A DNA stretch of 64,000 nucleotides from Micromonospora sp. NBC_00421. GTDB lineage: Bacteria; Actinomycetota; Actinomycetes; Mycobacteriales; Micromonosporaceae. The translations under genes were made by a program, and so were the position numbers. The notes under the pieces are model-generated. The model was not told the DNA's origin. It saw only the letters and a list, made by a program, of their open reading frames with translations, and made no database searches. Shown here piece after piece: positions 43,608-52,239 of this stretch (its first letter is position 1; each line of letters begins with the position of its first letter). The stretch is from NCBI RefSeq assembly GCF_036017915.1, contig NZ_CP107929.1:1550001-1614000 (forward strand). The letters run 5' to 3'.

Positions 43608-45155
43608 ATGAGCGAGGAGCGGACCGGGTTCCGGCTCTGGGCAGCCGCGGAACCGGACCTGTGCGCGATCGTCACCGCCGACGACCGGCGGATCTCGTAC
43701 GGTGACCTGTTCGCCGAGGTGAACCGGATCTCGCACGGGCTGCGTACCCACGCGGGCCTGCGGCCCGGCGACACCGTCGCGGCGGTGATGACGAACAGCC
43801 CTGGCCTGGTCGCGCTCTATCTCGCGGCGATGCAGTCGGGCCTCTACCTGGTGACCCTCAACTACCACCTCACCGCGCCCGAGGTCGGCTACATCCTCGC
43901 CGACAGCGCCGCCCGGGTGGTGGTGGGCTCCGAGCGGGTCGAGGACGTCGTGGTCGCCGCCGCCGAGGCCGCCCCCGGCATCCAGGTCTTCGTCGACGGC
44001 ACGCCCCGCACCGACCGGGCCCGGCCGCTGTCGACGCTCACCGCCGACATGCCCACGACCAGCCCGGCGGACACCCCGGCCGGTTCGCTGATGATGTACA
44101 CCTCGGGCACCACCGGCCGACCCAAGGGGGTCAAGCGCCCGCTGAGCGGCGTCGACGCGGACACCGGCGCGCTGACCTACGTCTGGCTGTTCCGGGAGTT
44201 CGGCATGGAGCGCGACGCGTTCGCGTCCTGGCTGGTGTCGGCCCCGATGTACCACTCGGCCAACATCACCCCGGCGATGGGCGCGCTGCACGCCGGCGGC
44301 ACGATGGTCCTGATGGACGGCTGGACGCCTGAGGGCTTCCTGCACCGGGTCCAGGCACGCCGGGTCACCGGGACCAGCATGGTGCCGACCCACTTCTACC
44401 GGCTGCTGCAACTGCCCGAGTCGGTCCGCGCCGGCTACGACATCTCCTCGCTGCGCTACGTGCTGCACGGCGCCGCGCCCTGCCCCCGCGAGGTCAAGCA
44501 GCGCATCCTCGACTGGTTCGGCCCGGTGGTCTACGAGTACTACGGCTCGACCGAGGTCGGCACCACCGTCGCGCGACCGCACGAGTGGCTGGCCCATCCG
44601 GGCACTGTCGGTCGGCCGGCCTCCATCTCCACCCTGCGCATCCTCGACGAGCTGGGCAACGAGTTGCCCGTCGGGCAGACCGGCATCGTCTACATGCGCC
44701 AGGGCGACGACCGGATCGAATACCACAACGACCCCGGCAAGACCGACGGCGCACGCCGCGACGGCCTGATGACCGTCTGGGACGTCGGGCACGTCGACGC
44801 CGACGGGTTCCTCTACATCACCGGTCGTGCGGCCGAACTGATCCTGGTCGGCGGGGTCAACGTCTATCCGGCCGAGATCGAGGCGGAGCTGATCGGCCAC
44901 GACTGGGTCGCCGACGTCGGCGTCGTCGGCACCCCCGATCCGGAGTTCGGCGAGGTGCCCCAGGCACACGTCGTGCTGGCCGACACCGCGCCCGACCCGG
45001 ACACGGCCGTCGCGGAGTTGCGCCGGCACCTCACCGACCGGTTGGCCAAGCCGAAGCGCCCGGCGTCCTACGTGCTGCGCGACGCCCTGCCCCGGGACCC
45101 GAACGGCAAGCTCTACAAGGCCCGGCTCACCCGCGCCGAAGAGGCCAGCGCGTGA
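43608..45155 (+). CDS. AMP-forming acyl-CoA synthetase (FadD4-like)
   Basis: 515 residues. Motifs: MMYTSGTTGRPKGVKRPL, YEYYGSTEVG, WDVGHVDADGFLYITGRAAELILVGGVNVYPAEIE, and the catalytic lysine in DPNGKLYKARL. The KRPL extension of the first motif is seen in mycobacterial FadD4-type ligases. It has AAGGAG before the ATG and follows operator 5 directly. Its stop is followed by an acyl-CoA dehydrogenase pair. Confidence 0.9.
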   Translation: MSEERTGFRLWAAAEPDLCAIVTADDRRISYGDLFAEVNRISHGLRTHAGLRPGDTVAAVMTNSPGLVALYLAAMQSGLYLVTLNYHLTAPEVGYILADSAARVVVGSERVEDVVVAAAEAAPGIQVFVDGTPRTDRARPLSTLTADMPTTSPADTPAGSLMMYTSGTTGRPKGVKRPLSGVDADTGALTYVWLFREFGMERDAFASWLVSAPMYHSANITPAMGALHAGGTMVLMDGWTPEGFLHRVQARRVTGTSMVPTHFYRLLQLPESVRAGYDISSLRYVLHGAAPCPREVKQRILDWFGPVVYEYYGSTEVGTTVARPHEWLAHPGTVGRPASISTLRILDELGNELPVGQTGIVYMRQGDDRIEYHNDPGKTDGARRDGLMTVWDVGHVDADGFLYITGRAAELILVGGVNVYPAEIEAELIGHDWVADVGVVGTPDPEFGEVPQAHVVLADTAPDPDTAVAELRRHLTDRLAKPKRPASYVLRDALPRDPNGKLYKARLTRAEEASA

Positions 45156-45188
45156 CCGGCGACATCGACGACCCGGTGGGAGGTGGGC

Positions 45189-46340
45189 ATGGACTTCGCT
45201 GACAGCGACACCGATCTGGCGTTCCGGCGCGAGGTCGGCGGGTGGCTCGACGGGGCGCTGGCGGACGTGCCCGACCAGGAGGAGCTGTCCCAGGACGCGC
45301 GCGAGCACTGGTCGCGGGTGTGGCAGGACCGGCTCTGCGCCGGCAACTGGGCCGGCCTGTCCTGGCCGGTCGCGCACGGCGGCCGGGGGATGGACGCGCT
45401 GGCACAGGCCGTCTTCAACGAGGAGGCCGCGGTACGCGGTGCGCCGTACCCGCTCAACGGGGTCGGCATGATGCTGGCCGGGCCGACGATCATCGCGCAC
45501 GGCACCGACGCCCAGCAGGCCCGGCACCTGCCCGGCATCCTGCGCGGCGACGAGTACTGGTGTCAGGGCTTCAGCGAGCCCGGCTCCGGGTCGGACCTGG
45601 CGAGCCTGACCACGGCGGCGACCCGGGTCGACGGTGGCTGGCGGATCAACGGGGCCAAGATCTGGACGTCCAACGCGCACAACGCGTCGCACTGCCTGCT
45701 GCTGGCCCGCACCGACGCCGCCGCGCCGAAGCACCAGGGCATCACCTACTTCCTCGCGCCGATGGACGGGTTCACCGTCCGGCCGCTGGAGATGATCAAC
45801 GGGGACACCGAGTTCAACGAGATGTTCCTCGACGACGTGTTCGTCGCCGACGCCGACGTGCTCGGCGGGGTCGGCGACGGCTGGACCGTCGCGCTCACCA
45901 CGCTCGCGTTCGAACGCGGCAGCATGGCGCTCAACCTCTGGGTCTGGGCCCGCCAGGCGGTCGACCGGCTGATCGACGTCGCGGTCGAGCGGGGCGTGGC
46001 CGACGACAGCGCGTTCGCCGACGCGGTGGGCGCGTTGCAGTGCGACGCCGAGGCGGTCCGGATCGGGTCGATGCGGATGCTCGGCGAGAGCCGGGCCGGT
46101 GGTGTCCCCGGCCCGGAGACCTCGGCGCTCAAGAGCCTGTGGGCCCGGGTGGTGCAGCACGCCAACCGGCTCGCCGTGCAGCTCGACGAGGCCGGCGGGG
46201 TGCTTGTCGACGGCGACGGCGCCGCCGCCCGGATGCGTCGTTACCTGCGCGCCCGCGCCCACACGATCGAGGGCGGCACGGAGGAAGTCCAGAAGTCGAT
46301 TCTCGCGGAGCGGGTGCTGCGCCTGCCCCGCTCACGCTGA
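45189..46340 (+). CDS. Acyl-CoA dehydrogenase, larger subunit of a FadE pair
   Basis: 383 residues. The start DFADSDTDLAFRREVGGWL and the motifs FSEPGSGSDLASL and IWTSNAHNASHCLLLARTD match heteromeric FadE dehydrogenases. The C-terminal HTIEGGTEEVQKSILAERVL carries the likely catalytic glutamate. The next gene encodes the smaller partner. Paired enzymes of this kind act on steroid side chains and other bulky acyl-CoAs in mycobacteria. The ATG at 45189 follows GGAGG. Confidence 0.88.
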   Translation: MDFADSDTDLAFRREVGGWLDGALADVPDQEELSQDAREHWSRVWQDRLCAGNWAGLSWPVAHGGRGMDALAQAVFNEEAAVRGAPYPLNGVGMMLAGPTIIAHGTDAQQARHLPGILRGDEYWCQGFSEPGSGSDLASLTTAATRVDGGWRINGAKIWTSNAHNASHCLLLARTDAAAPKHQGITYFLAPMDGFTVRPLEMINGDTEFNEMFLDDVFVADADVLGGVGDGWTVALTTLAFERGSMALNLWVWARQAVDRLIDVAVERGVADDSAFADAVGALQCDAEAVRIGSMRMLGESRAGGVPGPETSALKSLWARVVQHANRLAVQLDEAGGVLVDGDGAAARMRRYLRARAHTIEGGTEEVQKSILAERVLRLPRSR

Positions 46341-46353
46341 GCGGAGTGGTCTG

Positions 46354-47385
46354 GTGCGCGCAACATTCACCCAGGAACAGCGGGAGATCGGTGCGACAGT
46401 GGGCTCGCTCGCGGACGCCGACCGTGGCACCGCCCGCGAGCTGCTGGCCGGTCCGTGGCGGGCCCCGGCGGCTGACGGGCCGTTGCTGCGGGACTTCGGG
46501 CTGCTCGGGGTGCCCGAGTCGGCCGGTGGCATCGGGTCGGGCCTGATCGACCTGCTGGTCGCCGTCGAGGCGCTCGGCGAGCGGCTGGTGCCGAGCCGGT
46601 TCCCGGCGCACGCGGCGGCGGTCCAACTGCTCTGCGGCGACGAGCGGCGCACCGGTCCGCTCCCCGACGAGGTGCTCGACGGCCGCCGGGTGCTCACCCC
46701 GGCGGTCGACGTGCCGGGCAGCTCCGGGTGGGTCGACCGGGCGTCGCCGGACCCGCTGGTACGGACCCTGGTGCCGTACGCGGCGCAGGCGGACGGCGTC
46801 GTCGCCCTCGGCCCGGACGGGGTCTGGTTCGCCGACCCGCTCCGGACCACCGCCCGGCAGTCGGTGGACCCGGCGGTGCCGCTGTCGGACCTGACGGTGG
46901 CCGCCCCGGAGCGGACGCAGCCCGCCGGGTCCGGCCCGCTGCGGGCCGCGCTGGTGGTGGCGGCCGAGCTGTGCGGGGTGGCGCAGGGGGCGGTCGACCT
47001 GGCCGCCGAGCAGGCCCGGACGCGTCGGCAGTTCGGTCGGGTGATCGGTTCGTTCCAGGGGGTCGCGTTCCCGCTCGCCGAGGCGGCCACCGCCCGCAAG
47101 GCGGCCTGGGACCTGACCCTGTACGCGGCGTGGGCGGTGGACAACGGCCGGCCGGACGCCGCGATCCAGGTGCACGCCGCCAAGGCGGCGGCCGGGCAGG
47201 CGGCGGTCTTCGCCGCCGAGCGGTGCATCCAGGTGCACGGCGGGATGGGCATCACCATGGAGGCGGACCCGCACCTGTTCCTGCGCCGGGCGTTCGTGCT
47301 CGACGCCCGGTGCGGGCGGGGCGCGTGGCACCGGCGGCGGACCGGGGAGCTGCGGGTCGGGTCGCGTCGAACACCGCAGGCCTGA
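46354..47385 (+). CDS. Acyl-CoA dehydrogenase, smaller subunit of a FadE pair
   Basis: 343 residues. The C-terminal domain is clear (CGVAQGAVDLAAEQARTRRQFGRVIGSFQGVAFPLAEAATARKAAWDLTLYAAW; then HGGMGITMEADPHLFLRRA). The central FAD-contact motif is degenerate, and the glutamate position is not conserved. This division of labour is usual in alpha2beta2 FadE enzymes, where each subunit supplies part of the FAD site. It lies 13 bp after its partner. Confidence 0.85.
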   Translation: MRATFTQEQREIGATVGSLADADRGTARELLAGPWRAPAADGPLLRDFGLLGVPESAGGIGSGLIDLLVAVEALGERLVPSRFPAHAAAVQLLCGDERRTGPLPDEVLDGRRVLTPAVDVPGSSGWVDRASPDPLVRTLVPYAAQADGVVALGPDGVWFADPLRTTARQSVDPAVPLSDLTVAAPERTQPAGSGPLRAALVVAAELCGVAQGAVDLAAEQARTRRQFGRVIGSFQGVAFPLAEAATARKAAWDLTLYAAWAVDNGRPDAAIQVHAAKAAAGQAAVFAAERCIQVHGGMGITMEADPHLFLRRAFVLDARCGRGAWHRRRTGELRVGSRRTPQA

Positions 47386-47424
47386 CCTGCGGAAGTCTTG
47401 CCGGGCATCGGCCGGGGCAGTAAC

Positions 47425-47442
47425 ATACCGGCTGGTCGGAAT
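47425..47442. promoter_or_regulatory. TetR-regulon operator 6
   Basis: ATACCGGCTGGTCGGAAT lies 16 bp before the GTG of the first LLM-family gene, in a 73-bp gap. It gives this eight-gene run its own regulated promoter within otherwise co-directional genes. A possible -10 (TAACAT, 47421-47426) abuts it. Confidence 0.75.
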
Positions 47443-47458
47443 AAATGAGGAGAAGGCC

Positions 47459-48550
47459 GTGAAGTTCGGAATCATGAACCTGTTCCCGGTGGCCGACGGG
47501 GTCTCGGACCACCAGGTGCTCCGGGAGACCCTCGACGAGATCCAGCTGGCCGACGAGCTGGGCTTCGACTCGATCTGGCTCGCCGAACACCACTTCTCGA
47601 CGTACGGCATCCTCGGCAGCCCGGTGAACTTCGGCATGGCCGTCGCCGAGCGGACCCGGCAGATCACCATCGGCACCGCCGTCCTGGTGCTGCCGCTGCA
47701 CCACCCGCTGCGGCTGGCCGAGGACATCGCCGCCCTCGACGTGCTCAGCGGCGGCCGGGTCTCGATCGGCGTCGGCCGGGGTTACCAGCCCGCCGAGTTC
47801 GCCGGCTTCGGCATCCCGCTGGAGGAGTCGAAGCAGCGTTACCAGGAGACCCTGGAGATCCTGCGGCTCGCGCTGTCGCAGGAGAACTTCTCCTACCACG
47901 GCGAGATCTTCCACTACGACGACGTCACCACCTACCCGAGGCCGTTCACCCCGGGCGGGCCGCCGATCCTGCAGGGCACGGTCTCCCCGGAGAGCTTCCG
48001 GGAGCGCGGCGCGGTCGGCGAGTCGATCATCACCTCACCGAACTTCACGCCGTTGGGCATCATGCAGAAGAACTTCGACCTCTACCGGCAGAGCATGCGG
48101 GAGAACGGCTTCGACATCTCCACCTACGACCTGCCGTTCATGCAGCAGGTCTGGTGCGGTGACAGCGAGGAGGGCCTGCGCGCGGCCGCCCAGGCGGCGA
48201 TGAACTACTACAAGTCCGTCGGCAAGGTCATCCCCGGCTCGGAGGACGCCATCGCCAAGGAACGGTCCTACTACGCGGCCGTGGCCAAGAACATCGAGCT
48301 GCTGACCCTGGAGCAGACGCTTACCCACGGTGGCAACTTCGGCTCGGCCCAGCGCGTCATCGAGACCATCGAGATGCTGCGCGAACAGCTCGGCATCAAC
48401 CACTACATCGGCTGGCTGCGGATTCCGTCCCTGGACCGCAAGGCCGCACTGCGCTCGATGGAGGAGTTCGCCGACAAGGTCATCCCGCACTTCCGGGCCC
48501 AGGAGCGCGCCGCCGACAGCGTGCCCACTCCCGAGGCGGTCGCCGGGTGA
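47459..48550 (+). CDS. LLM-class F420/flavin-dependent oxidoreductase
   Basis: 363 residues, luciferase-like TIM barrel. Typical elements are FDSIWLAEHHFSTYGI, GTAVLVLPLHHPLRLAEDIAALDVLSGGRVSIGVGRGYQPAEFAGFG and a C-terminal GWLRIPSLD. Family members use F420H2 for hydride transfer or FMNH2 for oxygenation, and the sequence alone does not settle which. It is the first of four LLM genes in 7 kb and is directly behind operator 6. GGAGAAGG precedes the GTG. Confidence 0.88.
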   Translation: MKFGIMNLFPVADGVSDHQVLRETLDEIQLADELGFDSIWLAEHHFSTYGILGSPVNFGMAVAERTRQITIGTAVLVLPLHHPLRLAEDIAALDVLSGGRVSIGVGRGYQPAEFAGFGIPLEESKQRYQETLEILRLALSQENFSYHGEIFHYDDVTTYPRPFTPGGPPILQGTVSPESFRERGAVGESIITSPNFTPLGIMQKNFDLYRQSMRENGFDISTYDLPFMQQVWCGDSEEGLRAAAQAAMNYYKSVGKVIPGSEDAIAKERSYYAAVAKNIELLTLEQTLTHGGNFGSAQRVIETIEMLREQLGINHYIGWLRIPSLDRKAALRSMEEFADKVIPHFRAQERAADSVPTPEAVAG

Positions 48551-49548
48551 AGATCAGCTGCTTCCTGAGCGCCCAGTTCGACCCGTCGGCGTCGGCCACC
48601 GAGGGCATCGACGGCGTACTGGCCCAGGCCGCCGCCGCCGAGGCGGCCGGCTTCCACGCCGTCTACCTCGGCCACCACTACCTGGCCCGATCGGCGTTCG
48701 TCCAGCCGGTCCCGCTGGCCGGCTACCTCGCCCACGCCACCTCCCGGGTCCGGATCGGGTTCGGGGTCCTGCTGGCCCCCCTGCTGAACCCGGTCGCGCT
48801 CGCGGAGGAGCTGGCCTCGCTCGACGTGCTCGCCGGCGGCCGGCTGACCGTCGGCATCGGCGCCGGCTACCGCCGCCGCGAGACCACCGCGTTCGGCGTC
48901 GCCTGGGAGGACCGGCTGCGGCGACTGCGGGAGTACGTGCCGATCCTGCGTTCCCTGTGGAACGGCGAGACGATCGACATCGCCGGGAGCTGGGGCGAGG
49001 TCCCCGGCGCGTCCCTGGCGCTGCGCCCGGCCCAGCCCGGCGGCCCACCACTGTGGATCGGCGCGTTCGCCGAACCCGCGATCCGCCGCGCCGCCCGACT
49101 GGACGCCCCGTGGCTGATCGGCCCCAAGGGCAACGACGGGGAACTGGCCCGACTGCTCGGCATCTACCGGGGTGACCTGGCCGAGCGGGGCTTCCCACTG
49201 GACCGGGAGTACCCGATGAGCCGTGAGGCGTACCTCGGCGACAGCTACCCGGCGGCCGTCGCGGCCGTCCGCCCGCACCTGCAACGCCAGTACGCCGGCT
49301 ACAAGTCCTGGGACGACGCGCAGTCTCTCGACCTGGACCGCTACCTGGCCGAGGACTGTCTGGTCGGCTCGGCCGACGAGATCGTCGCCAAGCTGCGCCG
49401 CTGGGAGAGCGAGTTGGGCATCACCGAGGTCTCGCTGCGCCACCAGTTCGTCGGCGCCGGCCAGGACGAGGCGATGGAACAGCTCGCCCGCTTCGGCGCG
49501 GAGGTCATCCCGAGGGTCACCACGACCGTGCCAGGGGGGACCCGGTGA
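48547..49548 (+). CDS. LLM-class F420/flavin-dependent oxidoreductase
   Basis: 333 residues. It has the LLM landmarks FHAVYLGHHYLARSAF, IGFGVLLAPLLNPVALAEELASLDVLAGGRLTVGIGAGYRRRE and GPPLWIGAFAEPAIRRAARLD. It diverges more from the others than they do from each other. The start overlaps the upstream stop (GTGA). Confidence 0.87.
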   Translation: MKISCFLSAQFDPSASATEGIDGVLAQAAAAEAAGFHAVYLGHHYLARSAFVQPVPLAGYLAHATSRVRIGFGVLLAPLLNPVALAEELASLDVLAGGRLTVGIGAGYRRRETTAFGVAWEDRLRRLREYVPILRSLWNGETIDIAGSWGEVPGASLALRPAQPGGPPLWIGAFAEPAIRRAARLDAPWLIGPKGNDGELARLLGIYRGDLAERGFPLDREYPMSREAYLGDSYPAAVAAVRPHLQRQYAGYKSWDDAQSLDLDRYLAEDCLVGSADEIVAKLRRWESELGITEVSLRHQFVGAGQDEAMEQLARFGAEVIPRVTTTVPGGTR

Positions 49549-51236
49549 ACGCCGGCAACCTGGCCGGCATCCTGGAGGGCCGGTGCGCCGACCGGGCCGA
49601 CCTGCCGGGCCTGTACGGCGAGGACGGCCGGTCCTGGACGTTCGACCAGATCGACCTGCTCGCCGGGGGTGTCGCCGCCGCGCTGCGGGCCGAGGGCGTC
49701 GGCCCCGGCGACCGGGTCGCCTGCTACCTGACCAACGGACCGGAGATCGTGTTCCTGCTCTTCGGCGCCTGGAAGATCGGCGCGGTGCCGGTCACCGTCA
49801 GCAGCCTCTACAACGCCGCCGAGCTGGCCGAGTCGGTGGCGAAGACCGCGCCCCGGCTGCTGCTGGTCGACGACCGCCGCCCGGACGTGGTAGCCGAGTT
49901 CCTGGCCGCGCAGGACGCCGTAAGGGTCACCGCCTCCGCCGCTTCCGTCCCCGCCGTCGCTTCCGCCGGCTCCGGCTCCGCTGCTGACGACGCCGGCCAC
50001 GGCCGGCTGCCGGTGCGGTCCACCACACAGCCGTTGACCGGTGTGCCGGCGTTGCCGTGGCGGCGGGAGGTCCGGGTCACCGGGGTCGACGTCGGGCCGG
50101 AGGCCGAGGCGTGCATCCTGTTCACCGGGGGCACGACCGGGCGACCGAAGGCGGTCAGCGTCACCCACGGCGGGACCCGCGAGTCGCTGATGCGGCTGGC
50201 CCGGGTCACCACCGGCACCGAGGCCGAGGGCACCGCCGCGCCGCAGGCCAGGCCGAACCTCGTCGCCCTGCCGCTGTTCCACAGCGGCGGCCAGCACGCG
50301 CTGCTGTTCGCGTACTTCGTCGGCCGGCCGGCGGTGGTCTGGGAACGCTTCGGCGTCGACCGGCTCGCCGACCTGATGGCGCGGTTCGGTTTCGACAACC
50401 TCTTCCTACTGCCCACCATGGTCTTCGACATCGTGCACGCCGAGCGGGACCTGCCGTTCGACGGGGTCAAGTCCGTCCTGGTCGCCGGGCAGGCCATCTC
50501 CTGGCCGGTGCGGCGCGCGTTCGAAGAGCGCTACCGGGTGCCCATCCTGGTCAACTACGGCTCGACCGAGGCCGGGCACATCGCCGGCTGGACCGGCCGG
50601 GACATGAAGGCCGGTCGGTGGAAGCCGGGCTCCGCCGGCCGGGTCTACCCGGGTGTCGAGTTGGAGATCCGCGACGACGCCGGCACCGCGCTGTCGACCG
50701 GCGCGGCGGGTGAGGTGGTGGTCCGCTCCGCGCTGACCAGGGGGTACGTCGACGACGTCGCCGCGTCGGCCGAGCTGGTCCGGGACGGCTGGGTGCACAC
50801 CGGCGACATGGGCTACGTCGACGCCGACGGGGTGCTCTTCCTGGTCGGCCGCAAGCGGGACATGATCAAGTGCGGGGGTTTCCAGGTCTGGCCCGAGGAG
50901 ATCGAGGACGAACTGCGGGCGCATCCGCTGGTGCGGGACGTCCGGGTGCTCGGCCGGCCGGACGACCGGCTGGGCGAGATCCCCGTGGCGCTGGTGGTCC
51001 GGGTGGCCGACGACGCGGTCGCCGACACCGATCTCGCCGCGCGGCTCGTCGCGTACGCCCGGGAGCGGCTGGCCCACTTCAAGACCCCCCGGCGGATCGA
51101 GTTCGTGCCAGCCCTGGAACGCAGCGCCACCGGCAAGATCAGCCGCGCGGCGGCCCCCCTGCCGGAGGCGGACGGGGTCGCCCCCGTGGCGGTGTCCCGT
51201 ACGGACAGCCGATCGACAGCTTGGGGGAGCCGATGA
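49545..51236 (+). CDS. AMP-forming acyl-CoA synthetase with an Ala/Ser-rich insert
   Basis: 563 residues. Motifs: ILFTGGTTGRPKAVSVTHGG, NYGSTEAGH, HTGDMGYVDADGVLFLVGRKRDMIKCGGFQVWPEEIE, and lysine in SATGKISRAAA. An Ala/Ser/Gly-rich stretch (about residues 125-165) separates the first subdomain from the ATP motif and is not seen in the other synthetases here. It is the fourth synthetase of the 22-55 kb block, embedded between LLM genes with four-base overlaps. Confidence 0.88.
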   Translation: MNAGNLAGILEGRCADRADLPGLYGEDGRSWTFDQIDLLAGGVAAALRAEGVGPGDRVACYLTNGPEIVFLLFGAWKIGAVPVTVSSLYNAAELAESVAKTAPRLLLVDDRRPDVVAEFLAAQDAVRVTASAASVPAVASAGSGSAADDAGHGRLPVRSTTQPLTGVPALPWRREVRVTGVDVGPEAEACILFTGGTTGRPKAVSVTHGGTRESLMRLARVTTGTEAEGTAAPQARPNLVALPLFHSGGQHALLFAYFVGRPAVVWERFGVDRLADLMARFGFDNLFLLPTMVFDIVHAERDLPFDGVKSVLVAGQAISWPVRRAFEERYRVPILVNYGSTEAGHIAGWTGRDMKAGRWKPGSAGRVYPGVELEIRDDAGTALSTGAAGEVVVRSALTRGYVDDVAASAELVRDGWVHTGDMGYVDADGVLFLVGRKRDMIKCGGFQVWPEEIEDELRAHPLVRDVRVLGRPDDRLGEIPVALVVRVADDAVADTDLAARLVAYARERLAHFKTPRRIEFVPALERSATGKISRAAAPLPEADGVAPVAVSRTDSRSTAWGSR

Positions 51237-52225
51237 GGTTCGGCATCATGGCGTCGCACCAGTACCCGCCCGGCGACGACCTCGGCAGGCACCTCGACGA
51301 CCTGTTCGGCACCGTCGAACTCGCCGCGGAGCTGGGCTACGACTCGGTGTGGACGATCAACCACTTCCAGTCCAACCTGGCCACCCCGCAGCCGATCTCG
51401 ATGCTGGCGAGCCTGATCCCGCGCTCGGGGGACATGCTGCTCGGCACCGGCATCCTGCTGCTGCCGATGTTCCACCCGGTGCACGTCGCCGAGGAGTTCG
51501 CCACCCTGGACCACCTCTCCGGCGGACGGGTGATCCTCGGCGTCGGGGCGGGTTACCGGGAGAACGAGTTCGCGGCGTTCGGGGTCGACCCGGAGACCCG
51601 GTTCCGCCGGTTCGACGAGAGCCTGCGGCTCATCCGGGCGCTGTGGACCGGGAACCCGGTCACCCATGACGGGGAGTTCTATCCGCAGGTCGACGCCACC
51701 ATCGGCATCCCGCCGCTGACCCCGGGCGGCCCACCGATCTGGATCGGCGCCGGTGGGAAGAAAGCGGTCCGTCGGGCGGCCCGGCTCGGCGACGCCTGGT
51801 ACGCGCCGGGCAACTCACCGAGCCGCCGGTTCCTGCCGGAGCACCTGGCCGTCTACAACGAGGCGCTCGCCGAGTACGGCCGGGACCCGGCGACGGTGCA
51901 GCGGCCCGTCGGTGTGGAGCTGTACTGCGCGCCGAGCACCGAACAGGCCGTCGCGGAGGCGTTGCCGCACGCCCGGGTCGAGTACTCGACGTACGCCGAG
52001 TATCCGGCGCTGCGCTGGCAGCGGGACCGCTTCGACGAACTGGTCCGCAACACGCTGCTGCTGGGCTCGCCCGAACTCCTCGTCGAGCGGATCAGCGCCC
52101 TGCGCGACCTGGGCTTCGACCACCTCATCTTCCGTCCCGGGTGGCTCGGTATGCCGACCGAGAAGCTCCGCGCCTCGCTGCGACTGTTCGCCACCGAAGT
52201 GATCCCCGCCTTCCGTACCACCTGA
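51233..52225 (+). CDS. LLM-class F420/flavin-dependent oxidoreductase
   Basis: 330 residues, starting MRFGIMASHQYPPGDDLG. It shows YDSVWTINHFQSNLATPQP, GTGILLLPMFHPVHVAEEFATLDHLSGGRVILGVGAGYRENEF and the substrate-pocket segment GPPIWIGAGGKKAVRRAARLGDAWY. It is clearly paralogous to the gene at 53221, sharing the HQYxPGDDLG start, STPQP and the FRPGWLG/FRAQWLG end. GGGGGAG precedes the ATG, which overlaps the previous stop. Confidence 0.88.
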   Translation: MRFGIMASHQYPPGDDLGRHLDDLFGTVELAAELGYDSVWTINHFQSNLATPQPISMLASLIPRSGDMLLGTGILLLPMFHPVHVAEEFATLDHLSGGRVILGVGAGYRENEFAAFGVDPETRFRRFDESLRLIRALWTGNPVTHDGEFYPQVDATIGIPPLTPGGPPIWIGAGGKKAVRRAARLGDAWYAPGNSPSRRFLPEHLAVYNEALAEYGRDPATVQRPVGVELYCAPSTEQAVAEALPHARVEYSTYAEYPALRWQRDRFDELVRNTLLLGSPELLVERISALRDLGFDHLIFRPGWLGMPTEKLRASLRLFATEVIPAFRTT

Positions 52226-52239
52226 CCTAAGGAACCGCC

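Noticed and set aside
43596..46262. Minus-strand frame of 888 codons
   Set aside because: Antisense to the FadD4-like synthetase and acyl-CoA dehydrogenase, both with full motifs. The translated product is His/Gly/Arg-rich and featureless.
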